Part shown: positions 1 to 7,699 of the stretch, piece after piece
Numbering within the stretch: position 1 is the first letter of the stretch
Layout of the letters: each line of letters begins with the position of its first letter
Assembly: GCA_958405565.1 (NCBI GenBank)
Contig: CATYEN010000035.1
Span: forward strand, 1 to 23,769
Direction of reading: 5' to 3'
Length of the DNA stretch: 23,769 nt
Source: an uncultured Collinsella sp.
GTDB taxonomy: Bacteria > Actinomycetota > Coriobacteriia > Coriobacteriales > Coriobacteriaceae
Made by a program: the position numbers and the translations under genes
The notes under the pieces: generated by a model
Told to the model about the DNA's origin: nothing
The model's input: only the letters and a program-made list of their open reading frames with translations
Database searches by the model: none

Positions 1-95
1 GGATTTGCAGCGACGGACCTCAGGACGCTCTTACACCACGTCTGCGCGCGCGACCAGTTTCAAGTCGAGTTTTGCCGATTTCGACCAAGAATCGC

Positions 96-142
96 TGCTA
101 CTAAAAAGGTAACAGTACTCATATTTGCCCTTTTTTGGCCAC
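96..142 (+). repeat. 47-bp dispersed motif, copy 1
   Basis: This copy matches two others at 14475-14521 (- strand) and 14647-14693 (+ strand). It agrees with the third at 42 of 47 positions by eye, and an 18-base core, ACAGTACTCATATTTGCC, is identical in all three. The first 17 bases form a weak inverted repeat (TACT..GGTA here, GTTACT..AGTGAC in copy 2), and the motif ends in a T-run followed by GGCCA. No coding sequence overlaps it. The rest of positions 1-201 holds nothing else I can identify; the window edge may cut a larger element on its left side. Confidence 0.8.
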
Positions 143-201
143 AAGCCCTAAAACAAGCCTCGCCAAGGTCGGGAAGCGGGCCAAATCGCCGGCCTCGAGG
201 C

Positions 202-456
202 TTATTCCACCGTTCCGTAGACGGCGCCCCAGCCGTGGGCGGCCAAGGCGGAGTTGAGCTGGTCGCAAAGCGATTGGCGGTCGTAGTAGCCGGGCGGTAG
301 CAGGTTGACGATTTCCATGAGATCGGGCGCCAGGTCCAAGATTTCGGCCTGTACGATCAGGTCCAGGCGGTCGATGGCATGGCGGTCGTAAAACAGCCCG
401 TCGACCAGGCGCTGCAGGTCGCCGAATTCCTCGGCCCTAAACGATCCGTACTCCAT
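202..456 (-). CDS. Hypothetical protein, 84 aa
   Basis: I do not recognise this protein. The start at 456 is chosen over an upstream ATG at 507 because AAGGAGG lies four bases before it. The 84 residues are acidic and mostly helical in character, with a stretch LDLIVQAEILDLAPDLMEIV near residues 31-50, then LLPPGYYDRQSLCDQLNSAL, and a Trp/Tyr-rich C-terminus. There is no signal peptide, membrane segment or metal motif, so it is probably cytosolic. It is divergent from the aminotransferase gene, with 149 bp between the starts, so the two may share a promoter region. The good ribosome binding site and typical codon use argue that it is a real gene. Function unknown. Confidence 0.65.
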   Translation of the reverse strand: MEYGSFRAEEFGDLQRLVDGLFYDRHAIDRLDLIVQAEILDLAPDLMEIVNLLPPGYYDRQSLCDQLNSALAAHGWGAVYGTVE

Positions 457-558
457 AGTGCCTCCTTGGGCGCCCCACGCCGCCATGCGCGGCGATTCGT
501 AATTCATTGCGATGAACTTAATCTATCACGGCTTCATACCGTTGGGGCGGTGGCGGTC

Positions 559-564
559 TATACT
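559..564 (+). promoter_or_regulatory. Probable -10 element upstream of the aminotransferase gene
   Basis: TATACT lies 41 bp before the aminotransferase start. The surrounding string CTATACTTAGACG resembles CTATACTTGACCG before the tat genes (2349-2354), which suggests a shared promoter style. No good -35 hexamer is visible at 16-18 bp spacing. Confidence 0.4.
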
Positions 565-605
565 TAGACGAACTGCAACGTACCGCTTCGCGAAAGGTCG
601 CACCC

Positions 606-1910
606 ATGCAGACGATCTACCAGAAGATGGAAACCACCGAACTCGATGCCGCTATCGAGGCGCTCAAAGCCGAGGTCGCCGAGGTCAAGGTCAAGGGCCT
701 GGCGCTCGACATGGCCCGCGGCAAGCCGTCGCCCTCCCAGGTGGACATCTCTCGACCCATGCTCGATATCCTCAATGCCGATGCCGATCTGCACGACGGC
801 AACGTTGACTGCTCCAACTACGGCTGCTTCGAGGGCATTCCCTCGGCACGCAAGCTGGCGGGGGAGTTCCTGGGTTGCCCTGCCGAGCAGACGCTCGTAC
901 TGGGCTCGTCGAGCCTGCTGATCGAGCACGATATCGCCGGCATGTTCTGGCGCTGCGGCTCGTGCGGCAGCGAGCCCTGGGACGCCTACGAGGCCGCGCA
1001 TGACGGCAAGAAGGTCAAGTTCCTGTGCCCCGTTCCCGGCTACGATCGCCACTTTGGCATCACCGCCGATCTGGGCATCGAGAACGTCCCCGTCGCGATG
1101 ACCGACAACGGCCCCGACATGGACGAGATCGAGCGCCTCGTTGCCGCCGACGATTCCATCAAGGGTATCTGGTGCGTGCCCAAGTATTCCAACCCCACGG
1201 GCATTACCTTTAGCGAGGACACCGTGCGCCGCCTGGTCGAGATGCCCACGGCCGCGCCCGATTTCCGCATCTTCTGGGACAACGCCTACTGCGTGCACGA
1301 CCTGTACGACGAGACCGACGAGCTCGCAAACATCTTTGACCTCGCTCGCACGGCGGGCACCGAGGACCGTGTGGTGGCCTTTGCCTCGACGTCCAAGATC
1401 ACCTTCCCGGGCGCCGGCATCGGCTTTATCGGTGCGAGCCCCGCGGTTATCGCCGAGTTCTCCAAGCGCCTGAAGGCTGGCCTCATCAGCGCCGACAAGC
1501 TCAACCAGCTGCGTCACGTGCGCTTCCTTCCCACCATCGAGGCGGTCAAGGAGCACATGAAAAAGCATGCCGAGTTCCTGCGCCCGCGCTTTGAGGCCGT
1601 CGAGCGCAAGCTCACCGAGGGCTTGGGCGACACGGGCTGTGCCACCTGGACGCATCCCCGCGGTGGCTACTTTGTGAGCTTTGATGGTCCCGAGGGCTCG
1701 GCCCAAAAGGTCGCTGCGCTTTGTGCCGACCTTGGCGTCAAGCTCACGCCGGCTGGTGCCACCTGGCCTTATGGCAAGGATCCGCGCGACACCAACATCC
1801 GCATCGCGCCGAGCTATCCCACGGTCGAGGACCTGGAGGCCGCGCTCGATGTGCTAGTGCTGGCAGTTAAGCTTGTCGCTGCCGAGCTTGCGCGTGCCGA
1901 GCGCGCCTAA
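606..1910 (+). CDS. Class I/II-fold PLP-dependent aminotransferase (AspT-like)
   Basis: A 434-residue aminotransferase of fold type I, predicted to move an amino group between an amino acid and a 2-oxo acid in the cytosol. The N-terminal LALDMARGKPSPSQVDIS and the overall length fit the class Ic aspartate aminotransferase group known from actinobacteria (AspT of Corynebacterium), so aspartate/2-oxoglutarate is the likeliest substrate pair; this is inferred from family resemblance. The PLP lysine should be K264 in FASTSKITFPGAGIGF. Upstream of it are NPTG (in KYSNPTGITF) and the cofactor-binding Asp in IFWDNAYCVHDLYD. The C-terminal domain includes HPRGGYFVSF and a late RIAPSYP with the carboxylate-binding arginine. 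The first ATG follows GAAAGGTCG. The gene seems to be transcribed alone. Confidence 0.9.
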   Translation: MQTIYQKMETTELDAAIEALKAEVAEVKVKGLALDMARGKPSPSQVDISRPMLDILNADADLHDGNVDCSNYGCFEGIPSARKLAGEFLGCPAEQTLVLGSSSLLIEHDIAGMFWRCGSCGSEPWDAYEAAHDGKKVKFLCPVPGYDRHFGITADLGIENVPVAMTDNGPDMDEIERLVAADDSIKGIWCVPKYSNPTGITFSEDTVRRLVEMPTAAPDFRIFWDNAYCVHDLYDETDELANIFDLARTAGTEDRVVAFASTSKITFPGAGIGFIGASPAVIAEFSKRLKAGLISADKLNQLRHVRFLPTIEAVKEHMKKHAEFLRPRFEAVERKLTEGLGDTGCATWTHPRGGYFVSFDGPEGSAQKVAALCADLGVKLTPAGATWPYGKDPRDTNIRIAPSYPTVEDLEAALDVLVLAVKLVAAELARAERA

Positions 1911-1961
1911 CGCGCGGCTTCCCGTACTATCCGCACTTTCGATACGCAAAGGAGCGTATAC

Positions 1962-2276
1962 ATGGATTTGGGTATTTCCACCAACCCCACGCCAGAGCTC
2001 TACACCATTAAGGTGACCGGTGAGATCGATATCTCTAACGCCGATAGCCTGCGCAATGCCATCGACCTGGCGCTCGAGCAGCCCACTGAGGCCGTTGAGC
2101 TCGATTTTGCCCAGGTGAGCTACATCGATTCGACGGGCATTGGCGTGCTTGTGGGCGCCGCACACCACGCAGCTGATCATGGTAAGCGTTTTAGCTGCGT
2201 CAACGTGCAGCCCCCGGTGATGCGCGTGGTTCAGCTGTTGGGCGTCGACCAGGAGATTTCGATCACCGCTGCATAA
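1962..2276 (+). CDS. STAS-domain protein, anti-anti-sigma factor type
   Basis: A 104-residue single-domain STAS protein of the SpoIIAA/RsbV kind. In that family an unphosphorylated Ser/Thr lets the protein bind an anti-sigma kinase and free a sigma factor; phosphorylation turns it off. The signature VSYIDSTGIGVLVGAA carries the conserved D-S-T-G around the phosphorylation site, and the beta-strand-rich start (YTIKVTGEIDISNADSLRNAI) is typical. AAGGAG sits nine bases before the ATG. No RsbW-type kinase, PP2C phosphatase or sigma factor is adjacent, so its partner must be elsewhere or it has another role. It follows the aminotransferase by about 50 bp and could be cotranscribed with it. Confidence 0.85.
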   Translation: MDLGISTNPTPELYTIKVTGEIDISNADSLRNAIDLALEQPTEAVELDFAQVSYIDSTGIGVLVGAAHHAADHGKRFSCVNVQPPVMRVVQLLGVDQEISITAA

Positions 2277-2325
2277 TCTTTGCCCCCAAAAGGGCGTGCC
2301 GTTTGGCATATGTTTGTGATGCGCT

Positions 2326-2354
2326 CGGACGTTTTGGCGTCCGGGCGCTATACT
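2326..2354 (+). promoter_or_regulatory. Putative tat-operon promoter with overlapping inverted repeat
   Basis: TATACT at 2349-2354 is a good -10 sequence. A perfect 6-bp inverted repeat, CGGACG-TTTTGG-CGTCCG (2326-2343), covers the place where a -35 would lie. It could be an operator or, less likely because no T-run follows, a terminator for the STAS gene. Confidence 0.4.
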
Positions 2355-2429
2355 TGACCGAATGAATAGACGAGTTCCGGCCGAATGGCGCGGTGCGGGC
2401 TCGACTCACATCGAGCCTTGGAGGTATGT

Positions 2430-3017
2430 GTGTTTGGTATTGGAGAGGGTGAGCTCGCGATCATCGTGGTCTTCGGCTTTTTGCTGTTTGGCCCGGATAA
2501 GCTCCCGCAGATGGGCCGCACGATCGGCCGTGCCATCCGTCAGTTCCGCGAGACGCAGGAAAAGATGACGGCCGTTGTTCAGTCCGAGATTATCGATCCG
2601 GTGAGCGAGGCCGCGTCGGCCCCGGTCAAGCCCAAGAAGGCTGCTGCGACCGACGACGATTCCGATGCGGACGAGGATGCCGCCGAGACGGCAGCGCCCG
2701 CCAAGAAGGAGACCTTTGCCGAGCGTCGCGCCCGTCTTGCTGCCGAGAAGGCCGCAAGCGAGGGTGCTGCTGAGGGCGAGAATGCTGCCGAGGAGCCTGC
2801 GACCGAGGGCGTCGACGCCGGGTCTGCTGATGCCGCCGCCGAGTCCGCTTCCACTGCAGAGCCGGAGCCCGAGCCCGAGCCGGCAGAGCCCACGACGGCA
2901 GACCTCTACGCCCGTCGTCCCCGCAAGCGCAAGGCCGTCGTCGACCAGCTCGCTCGCGAGCTCGAGGCCGAGGACGACGCTGCTGCCGCCGACGCCCCGA
3001 AGGGAGGCGATGAGTAA
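2430..3017 (+). CDS. tatA: Twin-arginine translocase subunit TatA/TatB
   Basis: Pore-forming or TatB-like subunit of the Tat pathway, which moves folded proteins across the membrane. I place the start at the GTG at 2430, preceded by GGAGG with five bases of spacing; this gives the classic N-terminus MFGIGEGELAIIVVFGFLLF. Residues about 5-20 form the membrane helix, the hinge FGPDKLP follows, and an amphipathic helix (MGRTIGRAIRQFRETQEK) runs to about residue 45. The protein is 195 aa, roughly twice the size of a minimal TatA. The extra 130 residues are Ala/Glu-rich and acidic with an EPEPEPEP run, then a short basic patch (RRPRKRKAVVDQL). It is the only tatA/B gene here, so it may serve both functions or have a paralogue elsewhere. 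Its stop overlaps the tatC start by one base. Confidence 0.9.
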   Translation: MFGIGEGELAIIVVFGFLLFGPDKLPQMGRTIGRAIRQFRETQEKMTAVVQSEIIDPVSEAASAPVKPKKAAATDDDSDADEDAAETAAPAKKETFAERRARLAAEKAASEGAAEGENAAEEPATEGVDAGSADAAAESASTAEPEPEPEPAEPTTADLYARRPRKRKAVVDQLARELEAEDDAAAADAPKGGDE

Positions 3018-3808
3018 TGCCTATCGGACCTGCGCGTATGCCGCTCTTCGATCACCTGGGAGAGCTTCGTCGCCGCCTGACCATCGTGGTCGTGTCGGTG
3101 TTTGCCGCCGCTATCGTGCTGTATTTCGCCACGCCCGTGGTGCTCGACATCCTGGAAGACCCCATCCGCTCCTTTGTGCCGGACGGTAAGTTCTACATCA
3201 CCACCACGCTCGGCGGCTTTGGCCTGCGCTTCTCGCTGGCCATCAAGATGGCCGTGGTCATGTGCACGCCCATGATCATCTGGCAGATTCTGGCATTTTT
3301 CCTGCCGGCGCTGCGCCCCAACGAGCGCAAGTGGGTCGTACCCACGGTGCTCGCCTCGACGGTGCTGTTCTTCCTGGGCGCCATCTTCTGCTACTTCATC
3401 ATCATCCCGGCGGGCTTTGAGTGGCTCATCGGCGAGACCTCGGCTGTCGCTACGGCGCTGCCCGATCTGGAGAACTACGTCAACATGGAGCTGCTCTTTA
3501 TGATCGGCTTTGGTGTGGCGTTTGAGCTGCCGCTCATCATCTTCTACCTGTCCGTTTTCCACATCGTGTCCTATGCGGCCTTCCGCAGCGCCTGGCGTTA
3601 CGTATACGTTGGCCTGCTTGTGGGCTCGGCTGTGATCACGCCCGACGGCTCGCCCGTTACGCTGGGTCTCATGTATGGCGCCCTGCTCTCGCTCTACGAG
3701 ATTTCGCTCGCCATCGCTCGCGTGGTCATTACCGCGCGCGAGGGCAAGGAGGGCCTGTTCGTGAGCCGTCTGGACCTGTTCTCGGACGACGAGGACGACG
3801 AGGAGTAA
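3017..3808 (+). CDS. tatC: Twin-arginine translocase receptor TatC
   Basis: Polytopic membrane protein of 263 residues that recognises twin-arginine signal peptides and assembles the Tat translocon with TatA/B. The family hallmark FDHLGELRRRL is at residues 11-21, just before the first membrane segment (TIVVVSVFAAAIVLYFATPVVL). Further hydrophobic helices fit the usual six-span layout, including MIIWQILAFFLPAL, the segment around FFLGAIFCYFIIIPAGF, MELLFMIGFGVAFELPLIIFYL and YVYVGLLVGSAVITPDGSP. The conserved FELP and TPDG motifs are present. The C-terminus is short and very acidic (DDEDDEE). It starts within the tatA stop codon (TAATG) and is translationally coupled to it. Confidence 0.95.
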   Translation: MPIGPARMPLFDHLGELRRRLTIVVVSVFAAAIVLYFATPVVLDILEDPIRSFVPDGKFYITTTLGGFGLRFSLAIKMAVVMCTPMIIWQILAFFLPALRPNERKWVVPTVLASTVLFFLGAIFCYFIIIPAGFEWLIGETSAVATALPDLENYVNMELLFMIGFGVAFELPLIIFYLSVFHIVSYAAFRSAWRYVYVGLLVGSAVITPDGSPVTLGLMYGALLSLYEISLAIARVVITAREGKEGLFVSRLDLFSDDEDDEE

Positions 3809-3814
3809 ATCGGT

Positions 3815-4171
3815 ATGCACGAGGTTGGCATTGTCAACGGCATACTCGATACAGTGATTCGCGCGGCGCGTGGGGCGGGGGCCTCGCGCGCCGTTTTGGT
3901 AACGCTGCGTATCGGGGATATGACCGAGGTCGTGCGCGAGGCGCTCGACTTTGCGTGGGAGACATTTCGCGACGAGGACCCGCTCACGCGAGGCTGCGAG
4001 CTTGCCGTGGAGGAGGTCCATCCACAAAGCGAGTGTCTGGACTGCGGCGAGGTTTTCGACCACGATCGCTTCCACTGTCGCTGTCCCCAGTGCGGTGGTG
4101 CCAACGTGCGCCTACTGCACGGCCGCGAGCTCGATATCGCAAGTATCGAAATCGAAACCCCCGACGATTAG
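3815..4171 (+). CDS. hypA: Hydrogenase nickel incorporation protein HypA
   Basis: Nickel chaperone of 118 residues that, with HypB, loads Ni into [NiFe]-hydrogenase and in some bacteria urease. The protein begins with Met-His-Glu, whose His2 is the known nickel ligand. The structural zinc site is complete: C74 and C77 (CLDC) and C90 and C93 (CPQC). The first domain (residues 1-70) has the usual EVGIVNGILDTV helix and VTLRIGDMTEV strand. The start lies six bases after tatC, with GAGGAG at the end of tatC as the ribosome binding site, so it is part of the tat transcription unit. No hydrogenase structural genes are in the window, so the client is unknown. Confidence 0.92.
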   Translation: MHEVGIVNGILDTVIRAARGAGASRAVLVTLRIGDMTEVVREALDFAWETFRDEDPLTRGCELAVEEVHPQSECLDCGEVFDHDRFHCRCPQCGGANVRLLHGRELDIASIEIETPDD

Positions 4172-4226
4172 CCCGCTAGCCATCTGGTGATGGGGTAAAA
4201 AGGGGCCAAAGTAAGGAGCGCTAAGT

Positions 4227-4910
4227 ATGGCCGAGAAAACGATTGATATTGCATCGCCGATTCTGTCGCGCAACGAGCGCCTGGCAGATCAGCTGCGTCA
4301 GCGATTTAATGAGACAAACACCTACGTGATCAATGTGCTGTCGAGCCCCGGCTCGGGTAAGACCACCACGATTCTGGGCACCAACGAGCGCCTGCGTGAC
4401 AAAGCCGGCCTGCGCTGTGCCGTCATCGAGGGCGATATCGCCTCGGATGTCGACGCCATCACCATGAAGGAAGCCGGCATGCCCGCCATCCAGATCAACA
4501 CGGGCGGCCTGTGCCACCTCGAGGGCAACATGATCATGGAGGCCGTCGACGCCTTCGACCAGGCCGTCGGTCTGGAGAACATCGATGTCATCTTTATCGA
4601 AAACGTGGGTAACCTGGTCTGCCCGGTCGACTTTGACCTGGGCGAGAACCTGTCCATCATGATTCTCTCGGTGCCCGAGGGCGACGACAAGCCCATCAAG
4701 TACCCGGGCATCTTCCAACACGCCGGCGCGCAGCTGCTCAACAAGGTCGACGTGGCTCCGGCTTTCGATTTTGACATGGATAGGTATACTAAGACACTCG
4801 ATGACCTCAATCCGCAAGCGCCGCGGTTTGCCGTGAGCGCGCGCAAGGGCGAGGGCATGGATGCCTGGTGCGATTGGCTCATCGGGCAGATTGAGCAAGC
4901 AAGGGCGTAA
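4227..4910 (+). CDS. hypB: Hydrogenase nickel incorporation GTPase HypB
   Basis: SIMIBI-class GTPase of 227 residues that works with HypA in nickel insertion. Walker A is SPGSGKTT at residues 40-47. Asp residues in VIEGDIASDVDA belong to the Mg/switch region, and the G-domain metal site is visible as C96-H97 (GGLCHLE) and C132 (NLVCPVD). The N-terminus lacks both the CxxCGC high-affinity nickel motif and the His-rich stretch seen in some HypB proteins, so this is the minimal form. AAGGAG precedes the ATG by about nine bases. It follows hypA by 55 bp and precedes topA by 54 bp on the same strand. Confidence 0.93.
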   Translation: MAEKTIDIASPILSRNERLADQLRQRFNETNTYVINVLSSPGSGKTTTILGTNERLRDKAGLRCAVIEGDIASDVDAITMKEAGMPAIQINTGGLCHLEGNMIMEAVDAFDQAVGLENIDVIFIENVGNLVCPVDFDLGENLSIMILSVPEGDDKPIKYPGIFQHAGAQLLNKVDVAPAFDFDMDRYTKTLDDLNPQAPRFAVSARKGEGMDAWCDWLIGQIEQARA

Positions 4911-4964
4911 GTCGGCCGCCATACGGGCGGGCGTAGCCGCAGAGATACGAGATAGGAGCCTCTT

Positions 4965-7559
4965 TTGAAGCTCATCATCGCCGAGAAAAACGACGCCGCG
5001 CGTCAGATCGCCGAGCGTCTGTCCACGGGCAAACCCAAAAAGGACAAGGTGTACAACACTGCCATCTACCGTTTTGAGTGGAAGGGCGAGGAGTGCGTGA
5101 CCATCGGCCTTGCCGGTCACATCCTGGCGCCCGATTTTTGCGACAGCGTGCTGTTCGATAAAAAGCTGGGCTGGTATTCGGTCACGGAGGACGGTGAGAT
5201 GCTGCCGGCCGACATGCCCGATGGCCTGGCTCGTCCGCCCTACGACACCAAGCGCAAGCCGTTTCTTGCCGACGGTATCTCCATCAAGGGCTGGAAGCTC
5301 GAGAGCCTGCCCTATCTCACCTGGGCGCCCGTCATTAAGCTGCCGGCCGAGAAAGAACTCATTCGTTCGCTCAAGAACCTCGCTAAAAAGTCCGACAGCG
5401 TCATCATTGCCACGGACTTCGATCGCGAGGGCGAGCTGATTGGCTCGGACGCTCTCAACAAGGTGCGCGAGGTGGCGCCCGACTTGCCGGTCGCCCGCGC
5501 CCAGTATTCTTCGTTTACCAAGGCCGAGATCACGCAGGCCTTCGATAATCTTGTCTCGCTCGACCAGAATCTGGCCGACGCCGGCGAGAGCCGCCAGCAC
5601 ATCGACCTCATTTGGGGTGCGGTGCTCACGCGCTACCTGACGCTCGCCAAGTTTGGCGGCTTTGGCAACGTGCGCTCCGCCGGCCGCGTGCAGACGCCGA
5701 CGCTCGCCCTGGTGGTCGAGCGCGAACGCGAACGCATGGCGTTTGTGCCTGAGGACTATTGGCAGATTCGCGGCATGGGTGCCGCTCAGGGTGCTGCCGA
5801 GGACGATCGCTTTAAGATCGCGCACAAGACGGCGCGTTTTACCGACAAAGATGCTGCCGAGACGGCGTACGGCCACGTTGACGGCGCTACGACGGCAACC
5901 GTCGCCGCGGTGACCAAGCGCTCCCGCAAGCAGCAGCCGCCCACGCCGTTTGCGACGACCTCGCTGCAGGCCGCCGCCGCGGCCGAGGGCATCTCGCCTG
6001 CGCGTACGATGCGCATCGCCGAGTCCCTCTACATGGCGGGCCTCATCAGCTATCCGCGTGTCGACAACACCGTGTACCCTGTGACGCTCGATCTGGGCGC
6101 CGTGGTGAGCGACCTGGCAAAGATCAACCCGGCGCTGGCGCCCGTGTGCAAAAAGGTGCTCGCCGGCCCCATGAAGCCCACGCGCGGCAAAGTCGAGACC
6201 ACCGACCACCCGCCCATCTACCCCACGGGCGAGGGCGATCCGTCCACGCTCGACGGCGGCCAGCGCAAGCTCTACGACCTCATCGCCCGCCGCTTCCTGG
6301 CGACGCTCATGGGTCCCGCGACCATCGAGAACACCAAGCTCGAGCTCGACGTGAACGGTGAGCCGTTCGTGGCTTCGGGCGATGTGCTCGTGACCCCGGG
6401 TTTCCGCGAGGCGTACCCGTACGGACTCAAACGCGACGAGCAGATGCCGCCGCTGGAGCAGGGCGACACGGTCGACGTGTTCGACATTAAGCTTGAGGCC
6501 AAGCAGACCGAGCCGCCCGCGCGCTACAGTCAGGGCAAGCTCGTGCAGGAGATGGAGAAGCGCGGCCTGGGTACCAAGTCCACGCGCGCGAGCATCATCG
6601 AGCGCCTGTACGCCGTGCGTTACCTCAAAAACGATCCCGTGGAGCCGAGCCAGCTGGGCATCGCCATCATCGACGCGCTGACGCAGTTTGCCCCGCGCAT
6701 CACGAGCCCCGATATGACCAGCGAGCTCGACGGCGACATGACTCGCGTCGAGCGCGGCGAGGACACCGAAGAGCATGTCGTGACGCACTCGCGTGCGCTG
6801 CTGGCCGGCGTGCTCGACGAGCTGCTCAAGCATACGCAGGAGCTCGGCGACGCCATCAGCGACGCCGTCACGGCCGATGCGCGCGTGGGCGCCTGCCCCA
6901 AGTGCGGCAAGGACCTGGTTATGAAGACGAGCGCCAAGACCCGCGGCAGCTTCATTGGCTGCATGGGCTGGCCCGACTGCGACGTGACCTATCCGGTGCC
7001 GAGCGGCGTCAAGGTGAGCCCGCTCGAGGGCGAGGCCGCCGTGTGCCCCGAGTGCGGTGCGCCGCGCATCAAGTGTCAGCCGTTCCGCCAGAAGGCTTTC
7101 GAGATTTGCGTGAACCCGACGTGCCCCACCAACTACGAGCCCGACCTTAAAGTGGGCGAGTGCAAGGTGTGTGCCGAGGCCGGACGCCATGGCGACCTGA
7201 TCGCGCACAAGAGCGAGAAGAGCGGCAAGCGCTTTATCCGCTGCACCAACTATGATGACTGCGGCGTGAGCTATCCGCTGCCGGCGCGTGGCAAGCTCGA
7301 GGCGACGGGCGAGACCTGTCCCGAGTGCGGCGCCCCCATCGTGGTGGTCAACACGGCGCGCGGTCCGTGGCGTATCTGCGTCAACATGGACTGCCCGACC
7401 AAGGAGAAGAAGCCCGCCCGCGGCCGCAAGACCACAACCAAGGCGAGCACGGCAAAGAAGACGACGGCGGCCAAGAAGACGACGGCTAAGAAAGCCACTG
7501 CCGCCAAGAAGACGACCGCGAAGAAGTCGACTGCCAAGAAAGCAGCCGCCGACAAGTAA
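4965..7559 (+). CDS. topA: DNA topoisomerase I, type IA (archaeal-like) with Lys-rich tail
   Basis: 864-residue type IA topoisomerase that relaxes negative supercoils by passing single strands. The start is TTG at 4965, six bases after AGGAG; it gives the TOPRIM start KLIIAEKNDAARQIA. The acidic TOPRIM motif ATDFDREGE is at 149-157. The catalytic tyrosine should be Y363 in GLISYPRVDNT. The core resembles the archaeal/TopA-III-like branch more than E. coli TopA. Four C-terminal zinc ribbons are readable: C644/647/666/672, C694/697/715/720, C733/736/760/766 and C785/788/805/810. The last ~50 residues are a Lys/Thr/Ala repeat (KKTTAAKKTT type), similar in spirit to the basic tails of actinobacterial TopA that help processivity. 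It is the last gene of the tat-hyp run and ends just before a strong terminator. Confidence 0.93.
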   Translation: MKLIIAEKNDAARQIAERLSTGKPKKDKVYNTAIYRFEWKGEECVTIGLAGHILAPDFCDSVLFDKKLGWYSVTEDGEMLPADMPDGLARPPYDTKRKPFLADGISIKGWKLESLPYLTWAPVIKLPAEKELIRSLKNLAKKSDSVIIATDFDREGELIGSDALNKVREVAPDLPVARAQYSSFTKAEITQAFDNLVSLDQNLADAGESRQHIDLIWGAVLTRYLTLAKFGGFGNVRSAGRVQTPTLALVVERERERMAFVPEDYWQIRGMGAAQGAAEDDRFKIAHKTARFTDKDAAETAYGHVDGATTATVAAVTKRSRKQQPPTPFATTSLQAAAAAEGISPARTMRIAESLYMAGLISYPRVDNTVYPVTLDLGAVVSDLAKINPALAPVCKKVLAGPMKPTRGKVETTDHPPIYPTGEGDPSTLDGGQRKLYDLIARRFLATLMGPATIENTKLELDVNGEPFVASGDVLVTPGFREAYPYGLKRDEQMPPLEQGDTVDVFDIKLEAKQTEPPARYSQGKLVQEMEKRGLGTKSTRASIIERLYAVRYLKNDPVEPSQLGIAIIDALTQFAPRITSPDMTSELDGDMTRVERGEDTEEHVVTHSRALLAGVLDELLKHTQELGDAISDAVTADARVGACPKCGKDLVMKTSAKTRGSFIGCMGWPDCDVTYPVPSGVKVSPLEGEAAVCPECGAPRIKCQPFRQKAFEICVNPTCPTNYEPDLKVGECKVCAEAGRHGDLIAHKSEKSGKRFIRCTNYDDCGVSYPLPARGKLEATGETCPECGAPIVVVNTARGPWRICVNMDCPTKEKKPARGRKTTTKASTAKKTTAAKKTTAKKATAAKKTTAKKSTAKKAAADK

Positions 7560-7581
7560 CGGCGCAGTCGAAACAGTGCCC

Positions 7582-7621
7582 AAAAAACGAGCGAGGGTCC
7601 CATGATCCTCGCTCGTTTTTT
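7582..7621. terminator. Bidirectional rho-independent terminator
   Basis: A perfect 10-bp stem (ACGAGCGAGG 7587-7596 with CCTCGCTCGT 7607-7616) is flanked by an A-run on the left and a T-run on the right. It therefore works for topA from the left and can serve the leftward zinc-ribbon gene from the right. Confidence 0.93.
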
Positions 7622-7623
7622 GA

Positions 7624-7681
7624 CCGGCAGTTAGGGACGTTCCTTTTCTGCCGGCAGTTTAGGAACGTCCCTAACTGCCGG
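7624..7681. repeat. REP-like palindromic element A
   Basis: A perfect 21-bp inverted repeat (arms 7624-7644 and 7661-7681) has a 16-base loop that itself contains the palindrome CTGCCGGCAG. The same sequence can be read as two 27-bp imperfect direct units, each starting CCGGCAGTT. The arm includes TAGGGACGTTCC. It lies next to, but outside, the terminator, in the convergent gap between topA and the zinc-ribbon gene. It carries no ORF. Confidence 0.8.
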
Positions 7682-7699
7682 CTCGGGAACGACAAAGCG

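Noticed and set aside
564..1706. 380-residue open frame on the - strand
   Set aside because: Antisense to the aminotransferase, with typical shadow composition.
7440..7556. Tandem DNA repeat in the topA 3' end
   Set aside because: It codes the in-frame Lys/Thr/Ala tail of the topoisomerase; it is a protein feature and not a separate element.
4221..7583. 1120-residue open frame on the - strand opposite hypB and topA
   Set aside because: It is antisense to two clear, motif-complete genes. Its translation is Leu/Ala/Arg/His-rich low-complexity, as expected for a shadow of GC-rich codons.
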